This document shows positions 61,419 through 64,000 of a DNA stretch of 64,000 nt, piece after piece. The DNA is taken from NCBI RefSeq assembly GCF_034258515.1, contig NZ_CP139438.1:2976001-3040000 (forward strand), written 5' to 3'. The position numbers were made by a program, and so were the translations under genes. Position 1 is the stretch's first letter, and every line of letters begins with the position of its first letter. Below the pieces are notes generated by a model. It made no database searches, had not been told where the DNA came from, and saw only the letters and a program-made list of their open reading frames with translations. The DNA comes from Pseudarthrobacter oxydans (lineage in GTDB: Bacteria; Actinomycetota; Actinomycetes; Actinomycetales; Micrococcaceae).

Positions 61419-61423
61419 CCTGC

Positions 61424-61487
61424 CCACCGATTGCTCCGAAGTTGTCGTTTTGGTACGCCTAAACGACAACTGCGGAGCACTCGATGG
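61424..61487. repeat. Palindromic element after galE
   Basis: 27-bp arms (61424-61450 and 61461-61487, three mismatches) with a 10-base loop. The inner 19 bp have one mismatch. The core TGTCGTTTTG is shared with the element at 39256-39297. It begins five bases after the galE stop. Confidence 0.85.
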
Positions 61488-61492
61488 GATTA

Positions 61493-61537
61493 ACGACGTC
61501 GGCCGCCCACCTCAGGAAGGTGGGCGGCCGTCGTCGT
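61493..61537. terminator. Bidirectional terminator galE / gltA
   Basis: 20-bp stem (61493-61512 and 61518-61537, one mismatch), 5-base loop, core GGCCGCCCACCT. Between convergent genes and immediately next to the palindromic element at 61424-61487. Confidence 0.88.
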
Positions 61538-61580
61538 ACTGGAGCCGGTGGGCGGGCCCGCACCGGCGAGGGAGTGGGGA

Positions 61581-62867
61581 CTAGCGGACCGGGTAGTCGC
61601 GCTCGGGCTCACCGATGTACAGCTGGCGGGGGCGGCCGATCTTGGTGTTGGGGTCGCTGATCATTTCGCGCCACTGGGCAATCCAGCCCGGAAGGCGGCC
61701 GATGGCGAACAGGACCGTGAACATCTTCTCCGGGAACCCCATGGCCTTGTAGATCAGGCCGGTGTAGAAGTCCACGTTCGGGTAGAGCTTGCGCTGGATG
61801 AAGTAGTCATCGTTCAGCGCCTTCTCTTCCAGGCGGAGGGCGATGTCCAGCAGTTCGTCGTTGCCGCCGAGCTTGGTGAGGATCTCGTGGGCCGTGGCCT
61901 TGACGATCTTGGCGCGCGGATCGTAGTTCTTGTAGACGCGGTGCCCGAAGCCCATGAGGCGGACGCCATCTTCCTTGTTCTTGACCTTCTCCATGTAGTC
62001 CTCGGGCTTGGTGCCGTCGGCCTGGATCTGGCGAAGCATCTTGAGCACGGCCTCGTTGGCGCCGCCGTGGGCGGGGCCAAAGAGCGCGTTGATGCCTGCG
62101 GACACCGAGGCGAAGAGGTTGGCGTTGGAGGAACCCACCAGCCGCACCGTGGAGGTGGAGCAGTTCTGCTCGTGGTCCGCGTGCAGGATGAGCAGCAGGT
62201 CCAGTGCCTTCGCGACGACCGGGTCCACCTCGTACTGCTCCGCCGGAAGCCCGAAGCTGAGGCGCAGGAAGTTCTCCACGAGGTTGTGGGAGTTGTCCGG
62301 GTACAGCATGGGCTGGCCGATGGACTTCTTGTGCGCGTACGCCGCGATGACCGGGAGCTTGGCCATGAGGCGAATTGTGGAAACTTCCACCTGTTCTGCA
62401 TTGAACGGATCCAGCGAGTCCTGGTAGAACGTGGACAGCGCGGATACGGCGGAGGACAGGACGGGCATGGGGTGCGCGTCGCGGGGGAAGCCGCCGAAGA
62501 AGCCCTTGAGCTCCTCATGCAGCAGGGTGTGCCGCCGGATCTTCTGGTCGAACGTGTCCAGTTCCGTGGGCGTGGGCAGGTTGCCGTAGATCAGCAGGTA
62601 GGACACCTCGAGGAAGCTGGAGTGCTGCGCCAGCTGCTCGATGGGGTATCCGCGGTACCGCAGGATGCCCGCATCGCCATCGATGTAGGTGATGGCCGAG
62701 GTGGTGGCTGCAGTGTTCATGAAGCCGGGGTCGAAGGTGACTGCGCCCGTCTGCTTCAGCAGCTTGGAAACGTCGTAGCCTTCGTTCCCTTCAATAACCT
62801 GGATGCGCGGGAGCTTAAGCTCGCCTCCTGCGTGGAGCAGGGTCGCTGCGTTGTTGGTCTCAGTCAT
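61581..62867 (-). CDS. gltA: Citrate synthase
   Basis: Type II-like citrate synthase of 428 residues: oxaloacetate plus acetyl-CoA to citrate. Catalytic blocks are LHADHEQNCSTSTVR (His), MGFGHRVYKNYDPRA (His) and VDFYTGLIYKAMGFP (Asp). The N-terminal ~50-residue domain (ELKLPRIQVIEGNEGYDVSKLL) is the usual Gram-negative/actinobacterial form. ATG 62867 has AAGGGGA five bases upstream, preferred over the ATG 21 bases earlier. Confidence 0.96.
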   Translation of the reverse strand: MTETNNAATLLHAGGELKLPRIQVIEGNEGYDVSKLLKQTGAVTFDPGFMNTAATTSAITYIDGDAGILRYRGYPIEQLAQHSSFLEVSYLLIYGNLPTPTELDTFDQKIRRHTLLHEELKGFFGGFPRDAHPMPVLSSAVSALSTFYQDSLDPFNAEQVEVSTIRLMAKLPVIAAYAHKKSIGQPMLYPDNSHNLVENFLRLSFGLPAEQYEVDPVVAKALDLLLILHADHEQNCSTSTVRLVGSSNANLFASVSAGINALFGPAHGGANEAVLKMLRQIQADGTKPEDYMEKVKNKEDGVRLMGFGHRVYKNYDPRAKIVKATAHEILTKLGGNDELLDIALRLEEKALNDDYFIQRKLYPNVDFYTGLIYKAMGFPEKMFTVLFAIGRLPGWIAQWREMISDPNTKIGRPRQLYIGEPERDYPVR

Positions 62868-63108
62868 GGAGTCCCCTTCATGAGGCATCTGGGCCTCTGT
62901 CGAAAGCTTGATCCAACATCAGGTGAGCCGCGCACTGACCCTGAGAACACAGGTTCCAACACCCGGGCTGCCTTCTTGTAGAGGGCCACCATTGATAGTC
63001 ACTTAAAAAGTACCCGCTCATTGGCGGGTGTCACTAATCCAAGACGTGGCTGAAGCCCCTAAAATAGGGCTCTTGTGGCGCGAGTCACACCATTGTTACG
63101 GTGCTGTT
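62868..63108 (-). promoter_or_regulatory. gltA upstream region
   Basis: 241 bp without a gene. It contains the dapC terminator (63004-63030), a second small hairpin (AGCCC...GGGCT, about 63054-63072) and, nearer gltA, an untranslated leader of uncertain length. No -10 stands out clearly. Confidence 0.4.
63004..63030 (-). terminator. Rho-independent terminator after dapC
   Basis: On the minus strand ACCCGC, six-base loop, GCGGGT is followed by ACTTTTT, a classic intrinsic terminator about 80 bases past the dapC stop. The stem is short (6 bp). Confidence 0.65.
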
Positions 63109-64000
63109 TTATTGCCGCGCCGCTGCCAGCCGTGACACTGCGGCGTCGATGCGCTCGTCCGAACCCGTCAAAGCCACGCGGATGTAGCCGTTGCCCGCCT
63201 CGCCGTAGAAAACCCCGGGGCCCACAACGATGCCGCGCTCAGCCAGCCGTGCCACTGTGTCCCACGTGCTCTCCCCCGCCGTGGACCAAAGGTACAGTCC
63301 GGCGTCGGAATCCTTGATCTCCAGGCCGAAGTCCAGCAGGGCCGGGACCAGCCGATCGCGGCGTCCGCGGTACAGGTCCTTCTGCGCCTCAACGTGGGCG
63401 TCGTCTCCAAGCGCTACGCGCATGGCCTCCTGGACCGGGTACGGGACAATCATGCCTGCGTGCTTGCGGCTGTTGACCAGGTTGGGCATCAAGTCAGGAT
63501 CTCCGGCCACAAACGCTGCACGGTAGCCTGCCACGTTGGACTGCTTGCTGAGGGAGTAGACGGCCAGGAGCCCCCGATGGGAGCCTCCCGCGACCCGGGG
63601 GTCCAGGATACTGGGAACGGCCTGGCCGCCGCGCTGGACGTCCCAATCGCCCCACCCCAGCTCGGCGTAGCATTCGTCCGAGGCCACCACGGCGCCCAGC
63701 CCACGGGCCTGTTCCACGAGCGCTTTCAGGGATTCGACGCCCCGGACGCTGCCTGTGGGGTTGCCGGGCGAGTTGACCCAGATGAGCCGTACCCGCGCCC
63801 GCGTCTCGTCGTCGAGTTCATCCAGGTTGTCGGTCGCCACGGACGCGGCACCGGCGAGGGTGGCCCCGATGTCATAGGTAGGGTATGCCACCTTCGGGCG
63901 CACGACGACGTCTCCGGGCTTAAGCCCCAGCAGGAGCGGCAGCCATGCCACGAGTTCCTTGGAGCCCACGGTGGGCATGATGTTGCGGGGATCGAGGCCG
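63109..64000 (-). CDS. dapC: Succinyldiaminopimelate transaminase DapC, N-terminus cut by the window
   Basis: Fold-type I PLP aminotransferase; the 297 codons in the window lack the N-terminal part. Readable blocks are the substrate/PLP region YPTYDIGATLAGA, WVNSPGNPTGSV, VASDECYAELGWG, and the PLP-Lys segment VYSLSKQSNVAGYR. The last resembles the succinyl-DAP aminotransferases of actinobacteria. With dapD and dapE ~7 kb away it would complete the succinylase branch of DAP synthesis here. A weak terminator lies downstream before gltA. Confidence 0.9.
   Translation of the reverse strand, partial: GLDPRNIMPTVGSKELVAWLPLLLGLKPGDVVVRPKVAYPTYDIGATLAGAASVATDNLDELDDETRARVRLIWVNSPGNPTGSVRGVESLKALVEQARGLGAVVASDECYAELGWGDWDVQRGGQAVPSILDPRVAGGSHRGLLAVYSLSKQSNVAGYRAAFVAGDPDLMPNLVNSRKHAGMIVPYPVQEAMRVALGDDAHVEAQKDLYRGRRDRLVPALLDFGLEIKDSDAGLYLWSTAGESTWDTVARLAERGIVVGPGVFYGEAGNGYIRVALTGSDERIDAAVSRLAAARQ

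Noticed and set aside
61548..62981. 477-codon plus-strand frame opposite gltA
   Set aside because: Shadow of citrate synthase, which has all its catalytic motifs on the minus strand.

Overview
This is a chromosomal window from a high-GC Gram-positive actinobacterium, most likely Arthrobacter/Pseudarthrobacter (Micrococcaceae). The signs are uniformly high GC, many GTG starts, dense ATGA/GTGA stop-start overlaps, an actinobacterial gene complement (AdnAB, UvrD2, MoeZ-TetR-DUF3107, SigE/anti-sigma/TatB/Mrp, CpfC/ChdC) and local gene order resembling parts of the Mycobacterium chromosome. I find no insertion sequence, phage, integrase, CRISPR array, rRNA or tRNA. It reads as core chromosome, and its most unusual content is regulatory and repeat structure rather than a new gene island.

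Layout. 0-13 kb is a DNA-repair block: on the minus strand an alkyltransferase-like protein, adnA and adnB are coupled by 4-base overlaps, followed by nudC, uvrD2 and the start of a metallopeptidase gene. A phosphotransferase and a DnaQ-type exonuclease lie on the plus strand. 13-15.7 kb is a polar amino-acid ABC importer. 15.7-28.3 kb holds the haem pathway: hemL, an LLM flavoenzyme, hemB, hemD, hemC, coproporphyrin ferrochelatase, coprohaem decarboxylase, a wall/membrane Ala-Pro-rich protein, coproporphyrinogen oxidase and hemE on the minus strand, with hemA divergent. 28.4-34.8 kb carries moeZ, a TetR regulator and DUF3107, then the thiamine genes thiO-thiS-thiG under a TPP riboswitch with a pterin dehydratase behind them, and thiE divergent.

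34.8-43.4 kb carries an RNB ribonuclease, a DEAD-box helicase followed by a solitary beta-class DNA methyltransferase, a small secreted Cys protein, a PHP phosphoesterase, aminopeptidase P and a stress-type membrane protein. 43.4-49.7 kb is an envelope/stress block: soluble MgtE-N/CBS protein, DUF1003, Mrp, TatB, anti-sigma, SigE, O-methyltransferase and a 55-codon DUF3117 gene. 49.9-52.4 kb has a GT-C-like membrane protein, a DivIVA-domain protein and a LOG-family hydrolase. 52.5-55.8 kb is a gluABCD-type glutamate importer. 55.8-64 kb contains dapE/dapD (divergent), a lysozyme-like exported protein, an unknown protein, a TetR regulator, galE, gltA and the 3' part of dapC.

Two features run through the window. 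First, at least thirteen genes show a TANNNT hexamer ending 6 or 7 bases before the start codon with no ribosome-binding site, the signature of leaderless transcription. It resolves several start codons and is mirror-symmetric between dapD and dapE. Second, intergenic palindromes recur (28.3, 39.3 and 61.4 kb). One encodes the last 12 residues of the DNA methyltransferase, and a perfect 18-bp hairpin lies inside the coding sequence of the exported protein after dapD.
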